From Saccoglossus kowalevskii (lineage: Eukaryota; Hemichordata; Enteropneusta; Harrimaniidae): a stretch of 15,029 bases of DNA. Positions 1 to 10,400 of this stretch are shown here, piece after piece. Position 1 is the stretch's first letter. The number at the start of each line of letters is the position of its first letter. The stretch covers positions 1 to 15,029 of the forward strand of contig NW_003123420.1 in NCBI RefSeq assembly GCF_000003605.2, given 5' to 3'. A program made the position numbers and the translations under genes. The notes beneath the pieces were generated by a model. That model was not told the origin of the DNA. It made no database searches and saw only the letters and a program-made list of their open reading frames with translations.

Positions 1-375
1 TAAAGAAAGGTGGTAAAGCAAAGGTGAATCATTATGCAGAAACCGAGCCTGAAAACTTGAAACGACTGTATTCACAGAAGACAGATGTATTTGATGTAAC
101 TTCTCCAAGTCATCTTCAAAAGAAAGCTTTCTTTGAGATCATGCTGTGCTTCTGTCGAAAAGGTGGAGAAAATGTAGATGGTTAAGCCTACATTTAGTGT
201 GGATACCAGACGGCAATATGAGTTTGTCCACCAAGTTACTGACGAATGGAACAAAAATCACACACTCGATGACAGCTTTAATGATACCATTGGTGAAGGA
301 AAAATGTATGCTATTCCTGCTTAGTTCATTCTTCAACATTTCTATTTATATTGTTGTAACTATTGAAATACACTA

Positions 376-723
376 ATGTTAAATTGGTTCATTATTATTT
401 ATTTTTGTTTATTATTACTTCTATTTAAGATGTATTCAAGTAAGCTCAACCCTGCTCTAGGTGTACAATGGCGTTTGGTAAATGCTGCATCTGATGATGA
501 TATTTGGTGCTGTAATTCTCCAGTTGGTCATAATACTCTGAACAAAACTATGATTCAAATTTCGAAAGACGGCAGCCTTAGCAAAATATATACAAACCAT
601 AGTATTAGAACTACCACTGTTGTCATCTTAGATGGTACTCACGAAGAGCGACACACAATTCGATTAACTGAACACAAGTCAGAAGAGAGTATTAAACATT
701 ACTCACGGACTAACAAACTCTAA
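376..723 (+). pseudogene. Best preserved recombinase segment (catalytic core)
   Basis: Homology begins around 430 with KMYSSKLNPAL. The first 18 codons from the Met at 376 are a low-complexity hydrophobic run from AT-rich sequence and are probably not real coding. The core reads DDIWCCNSPVGHNTLNK, then GSLSKIYTNHSIRTTTVVIL, then HKSEESIKHYSRT. The 3' end is a stop at 721-723, after which homology resumes one frame over. The 106-bp AT-rich stretch 324-429 has a 3'-splice-like CTATTTAAG at its end and might be a small intron or an insertion. Confidence 0.75.
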
Positions 724-724
724 G

Positions 725-889
725 AGAGAAATGTTTGGTACTTTCTCTACAGTATTAGGTCTGGAACCACGAGGTTCCAGTTCTAATGATATGCATTCTC
801 ACTGTGATCTAAAATTTGAAATAGTTTTGGAAGATGACATCATTGAATCCATTGATGATGGCCCGAAAGTCACTTACAATCAACAGTAA
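725..889 (+). pseudogene. C-terminal segment of the recombinase relic, shifted frame
   Basis: REMFGTFSTVLGLEPRGSS continues the usual KREM-x(n)-LS tail that follows the nucleophile tyrosine in this family. It lies one frame away from the core segment and ends in TAA at 887-889. An acidic stretch (VLEDDIIESIDDG) follows. The frame shift falls within a few bases of 722. Confidence 0.6.
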
Positions 890-978
890 ATATTCCTGTC
901 CCACAACCAACTAGTAATATGTGTCCAGCTACAGCCATTCAGGAGAGTCATGTAAATTGTCACAGTGTGTTGTAAATA

Positions 979-984
979 TTTATT
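979..984 (-). terminator. Candidate polyadenylation signal AATAAA
   Basis: Canonical hexamer on the minus strand, about 260 nt past the receptor stop codon. Two weaker ATTAAA hexamers lie closer to the stop. No clear GU-rich element follows it, so the assignment is tentative. Confidence 0.35.
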
Positions 985-1138
985 ATCACAAATGAATATT
1001 TGTTTAATTTAAAGATTAATGTTTTTACTACTTAATGTTGTTGTTGATATTTAATAGGAATGGCGAAGCTCATTGTCAACCGAGGCTTCGTATAATATCG
1101 TACAGTGGAAATATGCATTTGACAAATATATATTTCTA

Positions 1139-1209
1139 CAATATTTTCTCTGACGTTGACGTCAGCATACACTAGTGATTAATTCATTCAAAACTAAGAG
1201 AAAATATTG
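1139..1209. repeat. 13-bp perfect inverted repeat in the presumed 3' UTR
   Basis: CAATATTTTCTCT at 1139-1151 is exactly reverse-complemented as AGAGAAAATATTG at 1197-1209, with 45 bp between. Inside is a second hairpin, CTGACG/CGTCAG, at 1150-1165. It may be an RNA stem or a remnant of a small inverted-repeat element. No flanking target-site duplication is evident. Confidence 0.6.
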
Positions 1210-1241
1210 CGGAATTATACATATGTATTTGTGAGACCAAG

Positions 1242-1337
1242 TTATGCAAATGAGGCTTGCTTTTCACCGCCATGCACTTTGCCAGCATTCATCGGCTCAT
1301 ATAGTGGGTTGTCTACTCCATTCTTGTCTTTCATTTT
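1242..1337 (-). CDS. Exon 26: last coding exon with NPLYEPM motif and stop
   Basis: A pyrimidine-rich tract and TTTTGCAG precede the exon; phase 0, 96 nt including TAA. It encodes [20 protein letters not shown] and ends EKQASFA. NPLY fits the NPxY consensus bound by PTB-domain adaptors and used for clathrin uptake by LDL-receptor relatives. The overlapping YEPM fits both YxxM and Yxx-hydrophobic motifs. Confidence 0.88.
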   Translation of the reverse strand, partial: KMKDKNGVDNPLYEPMNAGKVHGGEKQASFA

Positions 1338-1365
1338 CTGCAAAAAAAACCAAAAAATGCATATA

Positions 1366-1446
<81 letters not shown>

Positions 1447-4400
1447 GGGGAGTGTATATAAATAAATACATAAGCAAACAAATATCAAATTTAAAGCAGT
1501 TGAAATCAATTCCAACTTACCATACCAGTGTCGTCACTTGCAAATAACGATGTGTCTACGTCACTTAGTGCGAACTGGAAATTAATAACACATTTGTAAT
1601 TAAAATGCCGTATACTTTGACAATCGTGTGCCAGTACTGCGAAATAATCATATTATATACATCATGTTTGCATACTGCATAAAATTTAAAACTATACACT
1701 AATATCAAGAGATTAATACGATTGTTCATTTTAACCTAAATAATTAATGTTACGATCAGTATCTATTACTGTAACACCACATCATATTACTGTTAACACC
1801 ACATCGCAACCTACAAATATCAAAGTTGTTGGGATTGTCAATGAGCTCTTTGGATCGCTAAAACTACATGTCCATTTCTGTTGGGGTGAACATTTCTATA
1901 ATGTAACTTTTTCTCAAACTCGCCCACCTCATAAATAATAAGTGCTAGTTAATTAAAGAGATACCACGAATAGATACCAAGAATAAATAAAATGTAATGC
2001 TTACATCAGTAACTGTGTCAGTGTCATAGTATGCATAAGTTTGGTTCATTATGCTCTGAGAAAACGGTGATCTAATCGCTTCAAAACGCCTGCAGAATAA
2101 ACATATCCACCAACAAGTAATGTATGTTAAATTAGAACATTATCATAAGCATTACTGAATATCATCTTCGATTATATGCAAATGAATTCTATCGCAAGTT
2201 CCAAGTAAAACCATTTTTCCACAATCACTCTCACTGTAAACACAGTTTGTTGTTTCTATCACAGACAGACAGACAGCTGACAATTATTTCATTACCTCCT
2301 CTGTTTTCTTCTTGAACAATATACAGCCAGTGTAACGATGGCAATCAAGACCAGAAGTATTACAGCGCCACTAACGCCGACGTACAACACAGTATCTATA
2401 AGAAAGGAATATGAATAGTTAACGATAACCATACATACCGCATATGTAAAGATATTGATACCCGTTAACGGCTCGCTCGAACCTTGGCAAATGATTACCG
2501 CCACCATCGTCTCTCATTATACCAATTATTGGGATGAATTATTACTAATACTTAGCACGTGTCTATCGCATGTGAGGTATTGTTAAAATGGTGTTTTCAA
2601 ATCACACTACTGCGAATTAATTCGCCATACCTGATTTCATCTTTCAGTAATGTATGCAAGCGATGGGAACTTTCAGCCAAGACTGGATATATAACTGCGT
2701 TTTAATTATAAAATGATTCATTGACAGTTTTTTGAAAATATGATTCGATGTCTCACCGGCCGATGTAGCCATTTCTCCTTCACCTAATGTAGTAGCTACA
2801 GTCGATATTATTGTTGATTTCGGCTTCGTTGTTGTTGACCGTGTTCTTGTAATCGATAACGTTGACCAGGATGTCGGTGTTGATGTTACTAGGTAAAATA
2901 TAAAAAAATAACACGATCAAACTATGAGTAGTAAAAGGGATAATTTGAACAACAACTATAGCGAAAATGTGAGCTTATATAATATGACAGACGGTATTTT
3001 GTGTCGAAGCATATCAAAAACCACATTGCACAATTCTGGCAAAACCGAATCAGACCGGACGTACATTCAGTAGTTCGAGCAGCGGTACTTGTGGTGGCAG
3101 AAGTCGTAGACATTGATGGCGTTGTTACTACTGGCAACGTTCCCTGATACTTATCACATCCCGTAGTGAAAGATATGTCATCTAATGCTAAACACCCTTC
3201 TTGTAGTTCCGCAACACCTTCTATCAATATCTACAGAGAACAAAAAAGAAGTAATCTCAATCTTGAACAGCTCAATCGTATTGTTCGATCGATACCACGG
3301 TCCAATTACCAGCCGAAAATATCACCGTTATTTAAAAAACATACACAGTCTGTGTCACTCGAATGAACCATATTACAGTGTTATACAATGTTCCCCCACA
3401 TTCAGATGAATCAAAACAAACAAACGAAACACATCTACATCACCCTTATATCCCGAATCAATATACTTATTTTTTAATATTATATAAAGCATGCTCTTCG
3501 ATAAGTAATTCAAACTACTAAGCATTGATACTGCTACGAAGGACAGGTTAGCATGTGTTTTGCCTTTACGCCACGACTATCAATGCGCCGGTACTCAACA
3601 AACTATCTATACTCGTGCACATTACCTTATTTGTCTCACAGCAATGCTATTGAATTTCCCCAAGCTTCCAATGCGCCAAACCACAGATAACGCAGACGTA
3701 CAAAACAAAGTGCCACACGTACACGACAAGCATTTCAATAATAAAAACGGTACAGAAAACAGCCACCTTATTCTGTTTTACGTTGTACAACGATGAGATA
3801 CATGTTTATTTCATTACCTGAAATGGTTTATTCACGTGTAATGACATTTCGAACAGTGTCCATTGGGAGTGTTGTGGGTGTGGAATCGATTGATACACGT
3901 CAGGCGGAGCACCGCCGAGTTCAGTGATAATGTAAATATTGAGACTTCCTACGTGTGCTGGGGTTGCGAAGTAGAAGAATCTCATCTGTGGACACAAGTG
4001 TGATTATATTTTAGATGTACATTGGCTGTCGAGATCTCGTTGAGAGAGAGAGGGAGCGACGAGACTTGTTTTTCTCTCAAAAAGTATGTATTCCCTTTTC
4101 CTGCTATCGCGTTTATTGCTCGACTGATCTATGTAACTATGGTATCATGGTATTTGGAACAGTACACGCTATGAGGGAGGAGAATGTAGCACTGTTTAAT
4201 ATGGCAAAACAAGTTTTCTGGGTCTCTCGTTCTCGAATGCCGACGACCAGGTTATATCAACATTTTATTCACATTTAGGATTTGGTCAACGTATATTATT
4301 ATCGATGCATCATAGTGATTAGAAACATTCATTTTAATAGAAAGAAAATTGTGAATAGTAGTCAGCCATATATTTTTTACTTATTTCAAAAAATCGATTG

Positions 4401-7400
4401 AAATACAACATCGTGAGGGCACTTGAAAAAATCACAAATCGCGGCCTACTTCTACATGGGTGATCATAAGTATTTGCTTCCAAATATTTTAACACATCGC
4501 TCGAATTATTATATTCCAGAGTAAGCGACATTGAATTTCATAAATGAATATTCATAATGTTGATTAAATTTAAATTCACGTTCATATACGTACATTGCAC
4601 GAATAAGTCGGTTGTAGTAAAAAACTACCAATCACTGCCTTCCCTCCTACTGGAACTCCATTTGACACGTCAAAATGAAGGAAATACCCTACCAACAAAA
4701 TAAATGTAGATAATTATTATTTGTAGATCTGACATTGATCAAATTTCCCACTTATTGTATTGTACATGGTAATAATTTTTACATTGGCATTATTGCGTTA
4801 CTCACCGTTATTACTGTAAGACGTGTGGTCATAAAATGGTTCGGTGATCCCATGCGTGAATGGTGTGTGCCTGTCCCAATACGAATGGCCCGAGAGCACG
4901 TTTTTCCAGCCACAGAAGTCATTGTCAAAATCACACATGATGTACCCGGCTGTTGGATACCAAGATATATAGTATACGTGATGTTCCTCTTATATGGATA
5001 GTTAACGACAATTTTCATAATGTTGAATGAAATTTTACGTATTAAATTACGAATGGTGTTGACTTATTATATCATAATTCGATGGGTGTCATATCTTTGG
5101 TAAATGCACAAAAAATAGCATAGCAAACAAGATCTTGTAGTTCGAAGAACATTATACACACTTTTTTCTGTCAATGCAACAAGACTTCATAATTGGTATG
5201 CTCATACATATATACATGTTAATATGAATTTGCCAGCTAGCTGCACGCACGACCTGGGCCCTGGACTGTGAGTATACTTACCACATGTGGATTCATCAGT
5301 TTTATCGATACAACAGTCTGGCTCAAAGTTGCATGTTTGTGAAGCTGAATAACAATGCCCACTTTGACAAGAAGAAAGACCATTACAATTTGACGGCACG
5401 GATTCGTAGGCACATCCACTTGTGAACCTCACATCGTCGATAGCTATGTATGTAGAATCACCACCCGATGGATCAATGTGAGCATATATTTTGATCTAAA
5501 AAAATGGAGTAAAATCACATTGATAAGATCCCACAAGTTGTGTCTACATCGAAAGATAAGTGCAAAAATATTACGATAAAGACTTTTCCGTTTTCGACGC
5601 TGTTAAATTCTTCGTTTTTTTTGGGAGAAACAACCCTGACAAAATAATTCAGAAATTTATATTAAGAATAATTCATAACGAAATGTATTTCATATGCACC
5701 CATAAATAATTTTCATAATTACCGATTACACAAGAATATTACATAAAAAAGATAATTTGCTATATTCTCTATACTCTTTCCGTTTATTTGTCTCAAATTA
5801 TGGCTGAAAGGAGCTGAATCAAGCTGTATGGTGTATTTAACAACTCATGTATGAACAATAACTTTAATAATTATGATTTTACTTGTTAAAAATACTGTAT
5901 TTTTCTGCATAAAAACGTAAGAATTTCAGTGTTAAAAACGGAAAATCTTTATCGCAGTGTTGCATCCTTAATCCAGTAATCATCAACCGACATGACCCAA
6001 CCCACAAACGTAATTCGGTTCGCCTATATCCACAATGATGGTATATACACAACAGCGTGAGTATCGTATTGCCGTTTATGTCGCAATTGATTTCAATACG
6101 TGTACGAAATTTTAAATTCGTATAGCTACCTGGAAATCCTGAGAACATGGAAGGGTGTTTATTATAACCGGCGTCCACTCATTTTCTATTAATATGGCCG
6201 ATTGCCAAATTAATGTCTGTGTATTTGCATCTGTCAGATATACAGCCAAGGAGCCACTGGCTGTTCCCATTCTAGCATGGTAATACAGACTGAACGAGCA
6301 GGCAGAACTAGACTGTGTATATGACGGACTCTCCAAAACTGAACTTTGTGAATCGGTATCGCCAAGAAGGTACATATATTGCCCTGGGAATAATAATGTG
6401 AAAATGAGTACATGTTACTGCATGAGTTTGCCAGAATTAAAATAAACATAACGCCAATTTTTGTTTCTATTGTAACATATTAGAATAGGTGTGAAAATGT
6501 TGGCCTATAATAGGTTACGTAGTGTGCCGTGTACAGCGTTGTTTGGTCAACCAGCTGATGAAGTTGTGATTAAGTAATATACTTCTGACGCAAATAGCCA
6601 CCGCGATTTTGTTCAGAACGGCAAAACCGCGAGAGTTTTCACCCCTCAAATAGCGTCTTATATTCTTCAGTCATCGTATCCACTTTTCAAAGTTAAATCA
6701 TTGAAGTTGTATATAGGGCAAGACCCTGTATATAATGACAGCTTTGAAAGATCAATAACTGTGACATCACAGCATGCTCAATCACCTGTATGAGTACTTG
6801 TTGAGTGATCCTGTGAAGGGAGTCCTGGTGGAGGGGTGCCTTCTTTTTTTAACCACTCGTTGTTATTGCTAACCGCCTGAGTCCAGCCACACATACCGTC
6901 GTCAAAGTTGCACACCAGCGCTACAAAGAAAAATCACACTGTAACATGAAAAACACGAACAGTAGTCATTCACCTAGATCGTTGAGTTGATTAAAAAATC
7001 CAATTGTGCGTATCCTTGGTTACAGCGATTTGGTTACCTGATACAAGAATGGTGAATTCAATGAATTTGAGAAATTAATTTGAACTGTGAACAAACGATT
7101 GTGTTATGATACAAACAAATTGACATGAAAGTATATTTAATTTAATCACCCGTAATTAAACATACGAAGAAGTACAATAAATGATGAAGAAAGTGTTTAA
7201 ATTTATTATTTGTTTGAACAATCAGTAGCTTGACTGATAAGAGCTGATACGTATATATTTCGTCACATTTGGGCCCTCAAATACGACCATTGAAAATTAT
7301 ATAGGGGTGTTTTTGCATGGGAGATAACGCTAGTTTACACTGAGTTGAGATCCACGTTTTGTAAAAGAACTGTCCTTTATCAATCACAGCACACGAGATG

Positions 7401-10400
7401 TTTAATTCCATTCTTGTCTACATCCCCTATGAAATCAGACACGTATAGTAAATAATAAGCATCATGACACTGAACGATGAATAATAAACTGTATTGACTG
7501 ATATATTAAAGAATGTTCGTATAAAGCGCCTTCCAGTAACGAGGCGCTTATATGACGTAAACGGACGACATGAAGGTCATTTAAAGATTCGATATCGTGT
7601 TGATCTGTAGTCTTCCATTAATAAGGTTTATGTTTTTTATTTATTCACCATATTCGAAAATTACTACACAACCAGACAAAGATGTCGATTTGAATGGTAT
7701 TGTCTATTGTATTAACCATATACGTTATTTTAACGTCACAGAAGCACCCGTCACCAGCGGGCATGACTTATAAGCAATGGTGCATCTTAGCGAGCAATTG
7801 CATCTATGGTTGGTTACTTACGACACGATATTTCATCGGAACCATCACTACAGTCGTGTCTAAAATCACACACGTTTGAACCATCAATGCACTGTCGATC
7901 AGTAATGCACTCCATTCCATCACTGCCACAGGGAGGAGGGACTAAAATAAAACAATTATATAAAACAGGTACATTGTGACTTGTTAAAAATAGGTTTGCG
8001 CAACGCGTGTATGCTAGTACAAATAAGTACCTATGTACAATTGACAAAAAAGTAACTTACTTGTAGGACCATGCGTTAATTCGTTGTTAGGGTCCAGTTT
8101 ACAATGAGGAGTGAATGAAACATCGTCTATAGCAATATCACCACGGTCACCTGACCCTCTAACAGCGGAAATCACAACCTGTATAGGACTTGTTTATTTG
8201 AGTGTATTTGTAAAGGGTGAGATCAGTGACAATATCAATACATGTACATCTTTTTATTATTGTAATATATTTTAGTTTTATCTCACATGACAGCACAAAA
8301 ACAATTAAAGCTGGTTTAATAGATATGTTTCGGCGTTTCTGTATTTCTTTACTTGCTTTCGATGCATGCGCCATTAGACATATAACTACGAATAGGCAAG
8401 CTTACATGACCAGCATTTGTTATTATCTTGATTTGATAACTCATGGTGTGGAACAAATAATCACGAAACGGTGGTTACAGCTATAGTTAGCATGTGGGCC
8501 AGAAAGTGAATTATTACAGACTTGCCTGGAATCTCTCGGCACTCATAATAGTAATATCTGTTCTTGCCCATTCGTTTCCTTGATCTCCACTGGCAGACCA
8601 CTGTTCTATTAATTTACCATTTTCAGTCATACGTATGGAGACGCGCAAAGTACCAATATCTCGTCCATACATATGATAAAATAACCTCATCTTGAATATG
8701 TAACAAACGGCAGAGGGTTAATATCAATTTCACTCACGTGACAAAAGAAAATCTAAATAATGACAATTGCCCATGTTTATTTTTAAAATGTTTTTGCTTC
8801 GGCAATGTCTAATTTGTCAGATACTTTGTTTATGACATGCGATTTGATATATAGGTACGTAGCAGTAATTAATTGACGTAATTAACTGATAAAATAGTTT
8901 ATATTGAAAGTGTAAATAGTATTATACAACACGAAAAATAATAATAAAAAGTTCTCAAGTTTATCCACATAACGGATTCCAAACAGTCCTGTATTGGACT
9001 TAGCATCAATGGTTTTCGGGATATTTTCTTGCACAAGCCATCCCATTGCGCAATATATAGATATGATTGATAATCGTGCGTTTATTATTATTATACACCT
9101 ACTTGACACGTGTCCGCAGCACTGAATACATCACTGACCAAATTAGCTACGTCAGCCTGTCGATTCTGGTAAGATACGTCGACGTAAGCGTATTGACCTA
9201 GCGAGACAAACCAGTGTGTGTCCGGTTAATACAGTTATATCTCTTCACTGCTTTCAAGTTGTTACACATCCAAAATTTGTTCGGCTATATAATATCAGTT
9301 AATACAAAAAAAACTCCATAATAGTCTTTACCATGACTATCCCCTCTGGTGTGATCAGCATCAGGCCCCGTTTCTGGTGACATTGTACTACCTTCTCCTA
9401 GAATCCAGTCGAAATCGTCGTCGTTGGTGCTTTGGGCCCAGCTGCAGAATCCCGTTTCGAAGTTACATCGATCAGGGTACATTGCTATAAAATAGTTCAA
9501 AACATGAATTTTACAATTTAGGTGTCAGAGAGTGTATCAATCGAAAATGTTAATACGACACATTGCATATAAGATATATTTAAATGTATAATTTCATATA
9601 TCCGTCTACTACATGGCTTCATTGAATTTAGGGCAACGTTAAAACGAATTAAAGTTTGCCACTCCGTTTGATATCATATATTCAAGTAGGAAATGCAAAA
9701 GTTAATTATATTGCTCTGAAATGCTATTATTACAAATATATAGTACCATGGCGTTGTTTAGTGACAGGGCGTGGCATTTTACTGCACTTTTTCAACAGTC
9801 AGTAAACATATGATCAGAATACACGTTTCAAATAACCCGGCTAGCATAAGTGTTTTTTTAACACTACCTGCTATACCCTGCTATAATATTTTCGTACAAC
9901 TGATTTTTGTCAACGTGAATGATGGTACACTTATATATCTTCGAATGAAATCCATCCAGTTGACAATTAATTCGGCGTTCGAGACATTGCTTCGCGCGAA
10001 TCGTGAAACGATTGATCGTATCCTATGTTTATCTTGAGTTCTTATTATATTTAAGAGTGTCCATTATATATTAGGCTTGTTATTGCTACATGGAAGATAT
10101 CTCATGAGCGACTCTTCAATATCAGATTTTTAAAACTTAAGTATCGGAACAAACAAAAATTAGCATACGAGTTAAATCAATCTGGTGTTGTAGAGTCACA
10201 CATTCAATATCCTGTTTATCCCACTTATCCATTTCGCTAATTCTAAATGCTGAAAACTAAATCGGTGATCGCAATTTGTGAGCGCGTATTCAATATATCG
10301 TAGAGCATTTATATGATTGACACGGTTAATGAACACTGTATTCCGTTAATTCACCAAATTGCAATTAAAATTATTTCTATTTCTTGAGACGCGTGTATGA

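Larger units (their letters stand above)
3..975 (+). mobile_element. Crypton/DUF3504 tyrosine recombinase relic
   Basis: Translations in three plus-strand frames together resemble the DUF3504 / Crypton-type tyrosine recombinase domain, also found domesticated in KIAA1958, QRICH1 and ZMYM2-4. Segments: 3-185 (frame 3, open at the window edge, with CFCRKGGEN), 184-324 (frame 1, with NDTIGEGKMYA), ~430-723 (frame 1, with SKIYTNHSIR and HKSEESIKHYSRT), 725-889 (frame 2, with REMFGTFSTVLGLEP). A possible tail is 889-975 in frame 1. The HxxR motif (598-609), second His (673-675) and candidate nucleophile Tyr (700-702) are present. Frame changes near 183, 722 and 889 plus a stop at 322-324 mean no single open frame. 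It is most likely a dead copy. A gene with unrecognised introns is less likely. Confidence 0.82.
976..1241 (-). other. Presumed 3' UTR of the receptor gene
   Basis: This lies between the receptor stop codon and the convergent recombinase relic. Candidate poly(A) signals on the minus strand are AATAAA at 984-979 and ATTAAA at 1055-1050 and 1008-1003. The end of the transcript cannot be fixed from sequence alone. It also contains the inverted repeat listed separately and a short CGAAGC/GCTTCG hairpin near 1063-1090. Confidence 0.5.

Noticed and set aside
1207-1481. Tyr-Ile repeat proteins read from both strands
   Set aside because: They are translations of the TA microsatellite; only 1242-1337 on the minus strand is supported as coding.
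2292-2507. Gene ending at the stop codon directly after KQRR
   Set aside because: The downstream exons 24-26 have good splice sites, fit phase 2/0/0 exactly and carry tail motifs. The stop is kept only as a possible retained-intron isoform.
4015-4278. 87-codon plus-strand ORF
   Set aside because: Its Arg/Glu run comes from a GA-repeat tract and nothing resembles a known protein.
4779-5018. 79-codon minus-strand ORF over MAM-E
   Set aside because: It is the wrong frame of exon 18; the correct frame gives the [13 protein letters not shown] opening and matches the splice phases.
8217-8486. 89-codon plus-strand ORF as a nested gene
   Set aside because: It lies wholly within intron 12, shows no recognisable domain, and random ORFs of this size are expected.
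9771-10037. 88-codon plus-strand ORF as a nested gene
   Set aside because: Hydrophobic, AT-driven composition with no family resemblance and no supporting promoter or splice evidence.
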